A stretch of 7,613 bases of DNA from Actinomycetota bacterium (GTDB lineage: Bacteria > Actinomycetota > Thermoleophilia > RBG-16-64-13): positions 1 through 7,613 of the forward strand of contig PMIZ01000164.1 in assembly GCA_003157225.1 (NCBI GenBank), given 5' to 3'. This document shows positions 1 to 6,673 of the stretch, piece after piece. Positions within the stretch are counted from its first letter, which is position 1. Each line of letters starts with the position of its first letter. The notes beneath the pieces are model-generated. The model was not told where the DNA came from and made no database searches. It saw only the letters and a program-made list of their open reading frames with translations. Made by a program: the position numbers and the translations under genes.

Positions 1-406
1 TTGCGATCGCAAAAAGCTCGTCCACAGTATACCAGACACCGTAGCGATCCAGGGCCCCTGCATGGCACACTTCGACGCACATCAGACAGCCGGTGCACAG
101 GGCCCGGTCGACCACGACCGGATCGGCGTTGTCTGTCAAGGCGATGGCTGCCGTAGAGCAGACTTCCAGGCAATTGCCGCAGCCGTTGCACAGTGTGGCG
201 GTGACCTTGAGTTCGGGGCATTGGGCCTGGCCTTCAGGATTGCAGCACCATAGGCAGCTCAGAGGACAGCCTTTGAGAAAAATGGTGGTCCTGATCCCGG
301 GACCATCGACGAACGATCCGTGAACGATCTGGAAGACGAGCGCTCTCTCCGTATCCGTTCCCGCCAGCACAGCGTTGTCCGGCCTGGACTGTTCGCACGC
401 TTCCAA
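1..406 (-). CDS. Glycyl radical enzyme activating protein (radical SAM), 3' end beyond window
   Basis: Radical-SAM activase that would install a glycyl radical on its partner GRE by cleaving S-adenosylmethionine. 135 residues are visible and the C-terminus lies off the left edge. Residues 32-41 (FVDGPGIRTT) are the usual activase lead-in. The radical-SAM cluster motif CxxxCxxC is C47, C51, C54 (GCPLSCLWC). Two ferredoxin-type 4Fe-4S motifs follow at C73/C76/C79/C83 and C104/C107/C110/C114, as in activases of PFL-like GREs other than PFL itself. The start chosen is TTG at 406-404: an AGGAG (420-416) sits 9 bases upstream, and the frame is closed by a TAG at 412-410, which is also the stop of the upstream GRE gene. 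GTG at 370-368 is the alternative start, but it lacks as good a ribosome site. Gene order GRE then activase, almost abutting, points to one transcript and a dedicated partner. The substrate of the pair cannot be read from this gene. The family call is firm and the exact start is less so. Confidence 0.93.
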   Translation of the reverse strand, partial: MEACEQSRPDNAVLAGTDTERALVFQIVHGSFVDGPGIRTTIFLKGCPLSCLWCCNPEGQAQCPELKVTATLCNGCGNCLEVCSTAAIALTDNADPVVVDRALCTGCLMCVEVCHAGALDRYGVWYTVDELFAIA

Positions 407-409
407 ACT

Positions 410-2806
410 CTAGAGCTCCTCGAACTCGGTTCTTGCGATGATGTCGTTCTGCATCTCAACCGGGATCTCGACGAAATACGCGCTGTAGGTGGCGACGCGC
501 ACCAGGAGGTCGCGATACTTCTCCGGATGTCTCTGGGCATCCCTCAGCGTCTCGCCACTCACGATGTTGAACTGGACTAGATCCCCTCCCGTGGCGCAGA
601 ACATCTTCAGCATCTGCGCGAACTTGCGCATCTTGGACTCGTCGTTCAATCCAGCCGGATTGAAGCGCATGTTGAGGACAGCTCCGCCACTGGCTCTGGC
701 GAGATCCAGCTTGGCTACCGACCTCATAGTCGCGGTGGGCCCGGAGACGTTTCTGCCCTGATAGGGTGAGATGCCACCCTCTGCCAGGGGCTCTCCAGCC
801 TTACGACCATCGGGCAACGCGCCTGTGGCTTGGCCCAGGGCCAGATTCGTCCCGATCGCTCCCGCCGCGATCGTGTACTTGAAGCCGCTGTAGCCGGTGT
901 ATTTGGCTGCCTCGTCGGCGATATGGATGAGTACGTCGTTGACCATTGAATCGACGTAGTCGTCATCGTTGCCGAACTTCGGGACCTGACCGACCAAATA
1001 CAGAAGCTCGTCTTCCCCCTCGAAATTCTTGTCCAGCGCTTCGCAAAGCCTGGACAACGTGATCTTCTTCTGGTCGAACACGAGGCTCTTGATCGCCGCC
1101 AGGGAGTCGCCCACGTTCGGTATGCCGCAGACCCAGAAGCCGGTCGTCGCGTAGAGGTCTTTCCCACCCGCCGTGATGTCGACTGCGTGCTCGATGCAGC
1201 CGTCGTACAGGGCCGACTGTAACGGCGTGGGAAGGTATTCGGCGAACATCTTGCGCCCGGTGTTGATTTCGATAACACGGTCTCGGACCAATACCTCTAC
1301 CTGCATCTTGTAGGCGTTCCACACGTCGTCAAATCTCTTGAAGTCCCTCACGTCACCGGTACGGGGCCCGATCTGGTCGCCACCAAGTCTCGACACGCCG
1401 TTGTTGAGAGCAAGTTCGAGCATCAGAGGCAAATTGAGGAAGTCGGCGCCCGGATCGAAGGACCGGCCGGGAACAGTTCGGATGAAGCAGCCTGCCACGC
1501 CGTATTCCCTGGCATCCTGGATGGGCTTTCCATCCTTGACCAGTTGCTGAGTGATCGTCTCGTCACTAACGAACTTGATCTTGCCCCGAACCAACTTGGC
1601 TATCTCACACGCCCTGATCACGAACGACTCGGGCGAGGTCGCGTGAATTCTAACGGCGAGGTCCTCCTGCAGCTGCACCCGTTGCTCGGCGTCAAGGAAG
1701 AGGTACGAGAGCTCGTTGACCGCATTGTTGCCGTTGCGATCGATTCCGCCGAGGGTGACAACCGAAAGCGGGATCTGGCCAGTCCCGGTGTAGGTCGAGG
1801 CCCGGAAGGGAGTCACCAACTCGTTGAGCTTCACGTAGAAGAGGGCTATCAGCTCAGCCGCGGCCTCCCGCGTGATCCGGCCTGCCTCTAGGTCTTTCTT
1901 GTAGAACGGATAGAGGTACTGATCCATTCGGCCGAATGCGATCCCCGGCCCCCATCCTTCGAGCATCACGGCGACATAGAGGAACCACACTGCCTGCAAA
2001 GCCTCCCAGAAGCCGGACGGCGGATCGGCAGGCACCCTGGCGCAGTTGGCGGCGACAGTCTCCAGCTCGGCCCTTCGTTCGGAAGACGACTCCGTGGCCG
2101 CCTTCTCTCGTGCCAAACTGGCATATCTCTCCGCGAAGACGATGACGCCATCAAGAGTGATGTCGACTGCTTGGTAGAAGAGCGAGGCATCGAAGTCCCC
2201 GGGGTCGGCGAGGTCCAGACGGGCCGAAGCTTCCGCTATGTCGCTCTTGATCCCCTTGATCCCTTTGGTCAATACCCGCTCGTAACCTGGACAGCAGTGG
2301 GCGAGATGGATGCCCACTCGGGGATTGGCGCCTCCGCTTGCCCATGTTCTCCAGTTCAGCCCCTTGCTGTCGGGAGGGGCGATGGCCGTCCACTTGTCAA
2401 AGAGGGAACGGCCCTTCCAGTACGAGAGCATCTCTCGGGCCTTGACCTTCTCCTCGTTGGTGAAGGGCTGAAAGCGCTCGTACTCGCGCTCCGAGAGAGT
2501 GTCCAGCTCCTCCATCAGCCATTGCCACTGCACCTCGGGGAGCATCGGCCCGGCCACGCGCTTGCTCGTTGCCGCCCCCACTATCAGGTCGGTGTCTTCG
2601 ATGCGAACGGTCATGTTCGCGAGGATATGGGCCAGGGATTTGGCCCTTTTCAGGATGGGCGGTTCTCCTTCGGTCCGCTTGTACGACTCTGTCAGAAGAA
2701 GCGCGCGCTCGATACACATCTGTGGAGCAACCCGCACCTGATCCCTGAGACGGCCTATTCGGTCGGAACTGAGCGGCATCTCCGTTGACTTGGCGTCGAT
2801 CCTCAT
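410..2806 (-). CDS. PFL-like glycyl radical enzyme lacking the radical glycine
   Basis: Pyruvate formate-lyase-like enzyme of 798 aa, a normal length for the family; residues are numbered from the ATG at 2806. The PFL barrel fills about residues 15-650 and the C-terminal glycyl radical domain about 665-795. Recognisable family segments include PDGRKAGEPLAEGG (665-678) and the C-terminal YSAYFVEI (774-781). The thiyl-radical cysteine is C440 in GVAGCFIRTVPG. Two departures stand out. The radical loop reads RVATY, with T773 (codon 490-488, ACC) where the radical glycine should be. Position C+2 is I442, not the Glu of the GCVE motif of diol, choline and hydroxyproline-type GREs. The start is the ATG at 2806-2804, with AAGGAG 5 bases upstream. 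A GTG at 2851 in frame would add 15 residues but has no clear ribosome site. It is followed in frame, after one TAG, by its activase. It could be a GRE with unusual chemistry, one completed in trans by a separate radical domain, or a non-radical descendant. Family is certain; activity and substrate are unknown. Confidence 0.93.
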   Translation of the reverse strand: MRIDAKSTEMPLSSDRIGRLRDQVRVAPQMCIERALLLTESYKRTEGEPPILKRAKSLAHILANMTVRIEDTDLIVGAATSKRVAGPMLPEVQWQWLMEELDTLSEREYERFQPFTNEEKVKAREMLSYWKGRSLFDKWTAIAPPDSKGLNWRTWASGGANPRVGIHLAHCCPGYERVLTKGIKGIKSDIAEASARLDLADPGDFDASLFYQAVDITLDGVIVFAERYASLAREKAATESSSERRAELETVAANCARVPADPPSGFWEALQAVWFLYVAVMLEGWGPGIAFGRMDQYLYPFYKKDLEAGRITREAAAELIALFYVKLNELVTPFRASTYTGTGQIPLSVVTLGGIDRNGNNAVNELSYLFLDAEQRVQLQEDLAVRIHATSPESFVIRACEIAKLVRGKIKFVSDETITQQLVKDGKPIQDAREYGVAGCFIRTVPGRSFDPGADFLNLPLMLELALNNGVSRLGGDQIGPRTGDVRDFKRFDDVWNAYKMQVEVLVRDRVIEINTGRKMFAEYLPTPLQSALYDGCIEHAVDITAGGKDLYATTGFWVCGIPNVGDSLAAIKSLVFDQKKITLSRLCEALDKNFEGEDELLYLVGQVPKFGNDDDYVDSMVNDVLIHIADEAAKYTGYSGFKYTIAAGAIGTNLALGQATGALPDGRKAGEPLAEGGISPYQGRNVSGPTATMRSVAKLDLARASGGAVLNMRFNPAGLNDESKMRKFAQMLKMFCATGGDLVQFNIVSGETLRDAQRHPEKYRDLLVRVATYSAYFVEIPVEMQNDIIARTEFEEL

Positions 2807-2811
2807 TGCGG

Positions 2812-2817
2812 CTCCTT
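2812..2817 (-). promoter_or_regulatory. Ribosome binding site deciding the GRE start
   Basis: On the minus strand AAGGAG lies 5 bases upstream of the ATG at 2806-2804. It favours that ATG over the in-frame GTG at 2851-2849, whose upstream bases (ATAACACTGGTTC) hold no purine-rich Shine-Dalgarno match. The first 15 codons of the longer form also resemble no GRE N-terminus that I recognise. Confidence 0.7.
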
Positions 2818-3046
2818 CGGGGAGTTGCTCACGCGTGGCACTATAGTCCACGAACCAGTGTTATAGCTATGTAGCGCACATGTACCACACATCGGTCGCA
2901 TGGTCAATGCCAGCACAATCAGAGAGCTACTCGAGCCTCTGCCTGCCGGAACCTCTGCGACAACCTCAACCCCTGCCATGACTTGCTATAGAATGTTACT
3001 GTGTCATATGATAGTCGAGTCGAGGCGACGAGGCCAAACCCGGTCC
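2818..3046. promoter_or_regulatory. Divergent intergenic control region
   Basis: Non-coding spacer between the GRE operon (leftward) and the UGSC-like pair (rightward), so it must carry promoters for both. No convincing small gene is visible. It contains several short perfect palindromes: ACTATAGT (2840-2847), ATAGCTAT (2863-2870), ACATGT (2878-2883) and TCATATGA (3004-3011). The AT-rich clusters at both ends contrast with the GC-rich genes. For the leftward side there are only weak matches: TTGACC (2907-2902) with TACATG 17 bases on, or a TATAAC (2865-2860) with a poor -35. The palindromes could be operator half-sites, but each is short enough to arise by chance. Confidence 0.45.
2983..3012 (+). 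promoter_or_regulatory. Candidate sigma-70-type promoter for the UGSC-like pair
   Basis: TTGCTA (2983-2988) as a -35 and TATGAT (3007-3012, five of six consensus bases) as a -10, separated by 18 bases, about 50 bases before the first UGSC-like gene. The -10 overlaps the palindrome TCATATGA, so a regulator bound there would cover the promoter. This rests on pattern matching only; the -35 is poor. Confidence 0.35.
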
Positions 3047-3065
3047 AGGAGGCGCAGAAGAGCAG

Positions 3066-4619
3066 ATGGGCATTACAGTGCTGAACCCGAGGGGAACCCG
3101 GGAATCAACAAGAAGGACACCGCTAAGCGCCCGTCTTGCCAGCCTGAACGGCAAGACCATCTACTGCGTTGCGCAAGACAGGCCTCGGTTCACGGAGGAG
3201 ATCTCGAAGAGACTCGCTGCGGCACTGCCGGCCAGCAACATCGTGTATCGCAAGAAGCCGGGCTGGATTGTCGACACTGACGCGGACCTGTGGAACGAGA
3301 TCCAGCAGAACGCCGATGCGTTGGTCTACGGCACGGGGATGGGTGGCGGCAGCGGCATGTCGGCGGTCACCTGGCTGAGCGAGATCGAGAAGAAGGGGAT
3401 ACCGAGCGCCTATGTCGCCGGGGCGCTCTACGAGCGCGACATCAGGATGTCGGCGTTGATGCGCGGGCTACCCTCTTTGCGGGCAGTGTTCGTGAAGCTT
3501 GTCGGCGAAGAGAATATCGGTGAGGCAGACGGCACCGACTACGACCTCATTGTCTCCCGGCTGATCGAGTCACTGACCATGCCCCTCTCGGAAGAGGAAA
3601 GGCGATGCGACGACATCGTCACAGAGGCACAACCGCACATCGCTATGACGGGAACCTACGACGAGGTCCAAGACTATTTCGCTGCGGGGGGCTTGTCGGA
3701 CGGGTTGCCGATCGTGCCGCCAACCGAAGAGAAGGTCGCCGAAATGCTCTCGGGCACACGACGCGCCCGGGACGAAGTGGTGACGACCAGGATGTTCCCG
3801 GAAGAGCTGACAGTGACGGTGGAGAAGGTGGCCATCGTCGGAGCCATGGCCGGCTGTCAGCCGGGCCACATGCCCGTGTTGCTTTCTCTCGTCAACAACT
3901 GGGGCAGCAATCCTCTCTTCGGCCAGGCTGTGCGATCAGACAGTACCTTCAACCTAATGATAGTTGTGAACGGCCCAATTCGCCGTGAGATCGACATGAA
4001 CCAAGGCTCCAATGCCATGGGCCCGGGCAACCGAGCCAACGCGAGCATTGGACGCTTTCTACGGCTGGCGATCATATGCCTGGGCGGCTCGATTCCCGGT
4101 GCAAACGACTTGAGCGCGCAGGGAAATCCGGTCAAGTATGGCTTCTGCTTTCCCGAAAACGAGGAAGAAAGCCCATGGGAGCCCTTTCACGTATCTCAAG
4201 GGTTCGGCGCAAATGAAAGCGTGGTCAGCCTTTGGGCGGGCGGATGGTGCTTCTGGAGCCTCTGCGCCGACCTTGATCTCCTCGCTCGAGCTTTCGGAAG
4301 CTTCCCGCAAACAGGCGGAGCCCTGTTGATGTCACTTGAGGCAGCCAGGCTGTACAACGGCTTGAAGATGAGCAAGGCCGATGTGGAGCAGTATGTTCTG
4401 GAGCACGCGCACCAGCAGTTGTTCGATCAGCAGCCGACCTGGTACAAGGTGGACATGCCGCCTATAAACAGGCTGTCGCCATCCGCAAGCCCGACGGCGA
4501 TCCCCAGCGACGGGTTGTCCATTAAGATCATCGTGGTGGGCGGGGAGACAAGCATCCCCATCGCCCAAGCCTGGCATTTCAACCCGGCCACATCGACCCC
4601 AGTCGACAACTGGCGATAG
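3066..4619 (+). CDS. UGSC-like two-domain protein, first paralog, motif cysteines absent
   Basis: 517-aa soluble-looking protein with no signal peptide or membrane segment seen. Residues 1 to about 175 resemble the UGSC family of (seleno)proteins: the opening VLNPRG, then ASLNGKTIY, a YRKKPG segment (61-66), a glycine-rich loop and an EIEKKGIPS helix end (107-114). The loop where the family has Sec/Cys-Gly-Ser-Cys reads M92-G-G-G95, so both redox residues are missing. From about residue 197 a second conserved domain begins: DGLPIVPPT (212-220), VEKVAIVGAMAGC (252-264), VVNGPI (300-305), GPGNRANASIGR (319-330) and CFPENEEESPWEPFH (361-375). It often accompanies UGSC domains, from memory, and its function is unknown to me. 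The gene starts at an ATG 13 bases after AGGAGG (3047-3052), with a closer purine run AGAAGAG between. It is followed after 142 bases by its diverged paralog. Domain resemblance is from memory and no reaction can be assigned. Confidence 0.85.
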   Translation: MGITVLNPRGTRESTRRTPLSARLASLNGKTIYCVAQDRPRFTEEISKRLAAALPASNIVYRKKPGWIVDTDADLWNEIQQNADALVYGTGMGGGSGMSAVTWLSEIEKKGIPSAYVAGALYERDIRMSALMRGLPSLRAVFVKLVGEENIGEADGTDYDLIVSRLIESLTMPLSEEERRCDDIVTEAQPHIAMTGTYDEVQDYFAAGGLSDGLPIVPPTEEKVAEMLSGTRRARDEVVTTRMFPEELTVTVEKVAIVGAMAGCQPGHMPVLLSLVNNWGSNPLFGQAVRSDSTFNLMIVVNGPIRREIDMNQGSNAMGPGNRANASIGRFLRLAIICLGGSIPGANDLSAQGNPVKYGFCFPENEEESPWEPFHVSQGFGANESVVSLWAGGWCFWSLCADLDLLARAFGSFPQTGGALLMSLEAARLYNGLKMSKADVEQYVLEHAHQQLFDQQPTWYKVDMPPINRLSPSASPTAIPSDGLSIKIIVVGGETSIPIAQAWHFNPATSTPVDNWR

Positions 4620-4761
4620 GCACCCCTCGCGGTGGGTCCGTGGAAATGCAGGCCCCCAAGACTCGCCGTCTCGCTGCCCGGAAGAGTCGCACGGTTGAGA
4701 CCAGCGAGGCATTCGCGGGGCGATCAAGGTGAACGGTGAACACGAAGAAAGGTTGGCCTGA

Positions 4762-6507
4762 GTGAATCGTCCTACAGCACAAGAAGGATGCGCTCTCGAG
4801 GTGCTCAACCCTCGCGGCGTCCTGCAGGCGGTGACCACAACCGGTCTTGCCAATCCTCGAATCGCGAATCTGAACGGGAAGAGAATCGCTCTCTTGAGCG
4901 AGAAGGAAGAGTCCTCCCATTTCTTCGAGGCTCTTGCTGAATTGCTGCAACAGAAGTACCCGGCTACCGAGATTGTGCGCTTCGGCTCCGCGGCCAACCC
5001 GATGAGCCATGACAATACCGCGGAAGTCGCGGCGAACTGCGATACCTGGCTGGAAGGCGTCAAGACCTCCGGAGCCGGCGCAGTCGACTACGACGTCAAG
5101 CTGGAGAGAATGGGCAAGCCGGGCGCAGCATTCTGTATCGATGGCCTGGTGGGGCAGCGGCAACGCCTGGCGGAAGCCAACGGCATTCCCACACTGCGCA
5201 TCATTCCGATCCCCGGGGCATCGTTTCTGGGTGCCGAAGGCGATCCGAACAGGATGCGGCGAGTTGCCGCCGCGGTCTTCGACTCCACCCTCGCGGCTCT
5301 GACAGATCCACTTCGCGAGGCCGAGAAGAACCCGCGGCCGGTGTCGTACGACTACGGACCATTCCGTTTCGCTGGCGAAAGCAGCGACGAAGTCCTCGAG
5401 CAGTTCCAGCAGCACTGCGTAGACAACTTCCTCGGTGATGGTCTGCCGCTGACCCCTCCGACACGCGCCGCCGTCGACCGGATGCTCACGGGCACTAGCC
5501 GGTCACCGCAGGAAGAAATCGGGCTGATGGCCCCTCGAAATGGGATGGCGACGATAGAGAAGATCGCCATCAATGCCGTCATGGCGGGTGCCAAGCCCGA
5601 GTTCCTTCCGGTGATCATCGCGGCCATCGAGTGCGTCACCGATGCAGGGTTCAACCTCTATCATCTGTCGACCTCGACTGCTTCTTCGACTCCTCTGGTC
5701 TGGGTCAACGGGCCGATAGCCGAAGAAATCGGCATGAATCCGCGCATGGGTTTTCTCGGGCGCGGCAACCGCGCCAACAGCACCATCGGGAGAGCGATTG
5801 GACTCTGCCTGATCAACATCGGCTGGCGCCTGATGAACGTGGACGCGGGGTTCGTCGGGGACCCGGAAGGCTACTGCAGCTTCGTCTTCCCGGAAAACGA
5901 AGGGGAGAGCCCTTGGCAGTCGTTTGCTGCAGACTGCGGACACGGACCTGAGGTGAGCACGGTCACGGTGAATGAGACCATGTCCTATGATCGCCTCGGC
6001 CCAGGCGGGGGAATGACCTCTCAGAGCATGGAGACATCGCTGCAGGCTTTGGCCGAGATGATCCGAGGTTCAGGATCGAAAGTGTCGAGGCTCGTGTTCT
6101 CCGGAACCGCCCGTTGGCAAATCGCTCTGAACCCTTCCTTCGCCCGTCAGTTGGCCGATGCGGGATTCAGCAAGCTATCGCTGGCCGAATGGCTGTACCG
6201 AAACAGCTCTGTCAGGTGGGAGGATCTCACCGACACGGAGAAGGAACTGGTGAAAGGATCAATCGCGATAATGCCCGGACGCAACGTGAATGACTGCAAG
6301 CCGGGGTTGGTCCTACCCGCCTTTGGTGACCCGAGTCGCCTTGCCATTCTCGTCGCGGGTCATGCGGGAGGAAATACTGTGGTCTGGAACTCTCCGGTCG
6401 GGTCGACCAGCCTGCCTCCGAACTTGGCCGGCAAGCTGGGGAGCGCCGAGAAACCGTTCATCACCAACATAGTACGTGGAGCGACGTTGACCAGGGCGGG
6501 GCGCTGA
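4762..6507 (+). CDS. UGSC-like two-domain protein, second paralog, motif and cysteines absent
   Basis: 581-aa paralog of the preceding gene, collinear over its length. The N-terminal UGSC-like part opens with VLNPRG (14-19), then IANLNGKRIALLS. Around the motif, TSGAGAVDYDVKLERMGKPG (102-121) aligns without gaps with the first paralog's GSGMSAVTWLSEIEKKGIPS; the CGSC site is replaced by GVKT (99-102). The C-terminal domain retains GDGLPLTPPT (225-234), IEKIAINAVMAGAKPE (265-280), WVNGPI (314-319), GRGNRANSTIGRAIG (333-347) and FPENEGESPW (376-385). Two cysteines of the first paralog are changed here: C264 aligns with A277 and C361 with V375. A middle segment of about 430-515 is longer than in the paralog. 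The start is a GTG with AAAGG 9 bases upstream. The 142-base gap before it shows no gene or strong hairpin, so co-transcription is likely. The pair may form a hetero-oligomer, which is an inference from tandem, unequal divergence. Confidence 0.84.
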   Translation: MNRPTAQEGCALEVLNPRGVLQAVTTTGLANPRIANLNGKRIALLSEKEESSHFFEALAELLQQKYPATEIVRFGSAANPMSHDNTAEVAANCDTWLEGVKTSGAGAVDYDVKLERMGKPGAAFCIDGLVGQRQRLAEANGIPTLRIIPIPGASFLGAEGDPNRMRRVAAAVFDSTLAALTDPLREAEKNPRPVSYDYGPFRFAGESSDEVLEQFQQHCVDNFLGDGLPLTPPTRAAVDRMLTGTSRSPQEEIGLMAPRNGMATIEKIAINAVMAGAKPEFLPVIIAAIECVTDAGFNLYHLSTSTASSTPLVWVNGPIAEEIGMNPRMGFLGRGNRANSTIGRAIGLCLINIGWRLMNVDAGFVGDPEGYCSFVFPENEGESPWQSFAADCGHGPEVSTVTVNETMSYDRLGPGGGMTSQSMETSLQALAEMIRGSGSKVSRLVFSGTARWQIALNPSFARQLADAGFSKLSLAEWLYRNSSVRWEDLTDTEKELVKGSIAIMPGRNVNDCKPGLVLPAFGDPSRLAILVAGHAGGNTVVWNSPVGSTSLPPNLAGKLGSAEKPFITNIVRGATLTRAGR

Positions 6508-6524
6508 CTCCGCACCAACGTGAA

Positions 6525-6546
6525 GGGGGCGGCGGTTCAGGCCCCC
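6525..6546. terminator. GC hairpin between convergent genes, possible bidirectional terminator
   Basis: GGGGGC (6525-6530) and GCCCCC (6541-6546) form a perfect 6-bp GC stem around a 10-base loop, placed 17 bases after the UGSC-like stop and where the minus-strand transcript also ends. There is no T-run on either side, so it is not a textbook intrinsic terminator. It overlaps the livF remnant's last codons. Confidence 0.3.
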
Positions 6547-6673
6547 AGATAGGCCCTCGCCACGTCTTCATTCTTGGCAAGGTCCGCGGCTGGACCTTGC
6601 AGGATGATGCTCCCAAGCTCGAGAACGTAGGCCCGGTCCGCCAACTCGAGCGCTGCGAGGGTGGCGCCTGAGG
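6537..6673 (-). pseudogene. livF: C-terminal remnant of a LivF-type branched-chain amino acid ABC ATPase
   Basis: The minus-strand frame ending at TGA 6539-6537 reads LAALELADRAYVLELG, then SIILQGPAADLAKNEDVARAYLGA. This closely matches the extreme C-terminus of LivF, the ATPase of high-affinity branched-chain amino acid transporters (family pattern ALELADRAYVLE-G-I-LEGPAAEL...V-AYLG). Walker A, the LSGGQ signature, Walker B and the EQN segment just upstream are all absent: the recognisable part begins about base 6660, and the dctP stop lies at 6676-6674. No start codon or ribosome site serves this frame, so it cannot be a working gene. It is a relic left by a deletion, insertion or rearrangement, or a misjoin in assembly. 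The family call from about 45 residues is fairly strong; the cause of truncation is open. Confidence 0.75.

Noticed and set aside
410..412. TAG between GRE and activase read as pyrrolysine in one fused protein
   Set aside because: Both proteins have natural ends here, and an AGGAG plus TTG start for the activase fits ordinary termination and restart. No pyrrolysine genes are visible.
410..490. Apparent Gly loss caused by a frameshift near the GRE C-terminus
   Set aside because: The reading frame continues correctly on both sides (LLVRVA before, YSAYFVEIPVEMQNDIIARTE after), so only the one residue differs.
724..1278. Alternative minus-strand frame inside the GRE gene
   Set aside because: Same strand but a shifted frame of the GRE coding sequence; Arg/Ser/Pro-rich translation typical of a shadow.
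2171..2788. Plus-strand open frame of 205 codons inside the GRE gene
   Set aside because: It is opposite the well-supported GRE N-terminal half, has no ribosome site and no family resemblance.
2900..3280. Small plus-strand gene starting in the divergent spacer
   Set aside because: Most of it overlaps the first UGSC-like gene in another frame, and its unique part is short and featureless.
4620..4761. Terminator or small gene between the two UGSC-like genes
   Set aside because: Only 4-bp stems such as ACCC/GGGT are seen, without a T-run, and no short frame has a ribosome site other than that of the second paralog.
4332..5063. Minus-strand open frame of 243 codons across the two UGSC-like genes
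   Set aside because: Antisense shadow in GC-rich coding sequence; low-complexity Ser/Arg composition and no recognisable domain.
4579..5415. Long minus-strand open frame (278 codons) opposite the start of the second UGSC-like gene
   Set aside because: It lies antisense to a frame with clear conserved motifs, spans the intergenic gap without a ribosome site, and its translation resembles no family.
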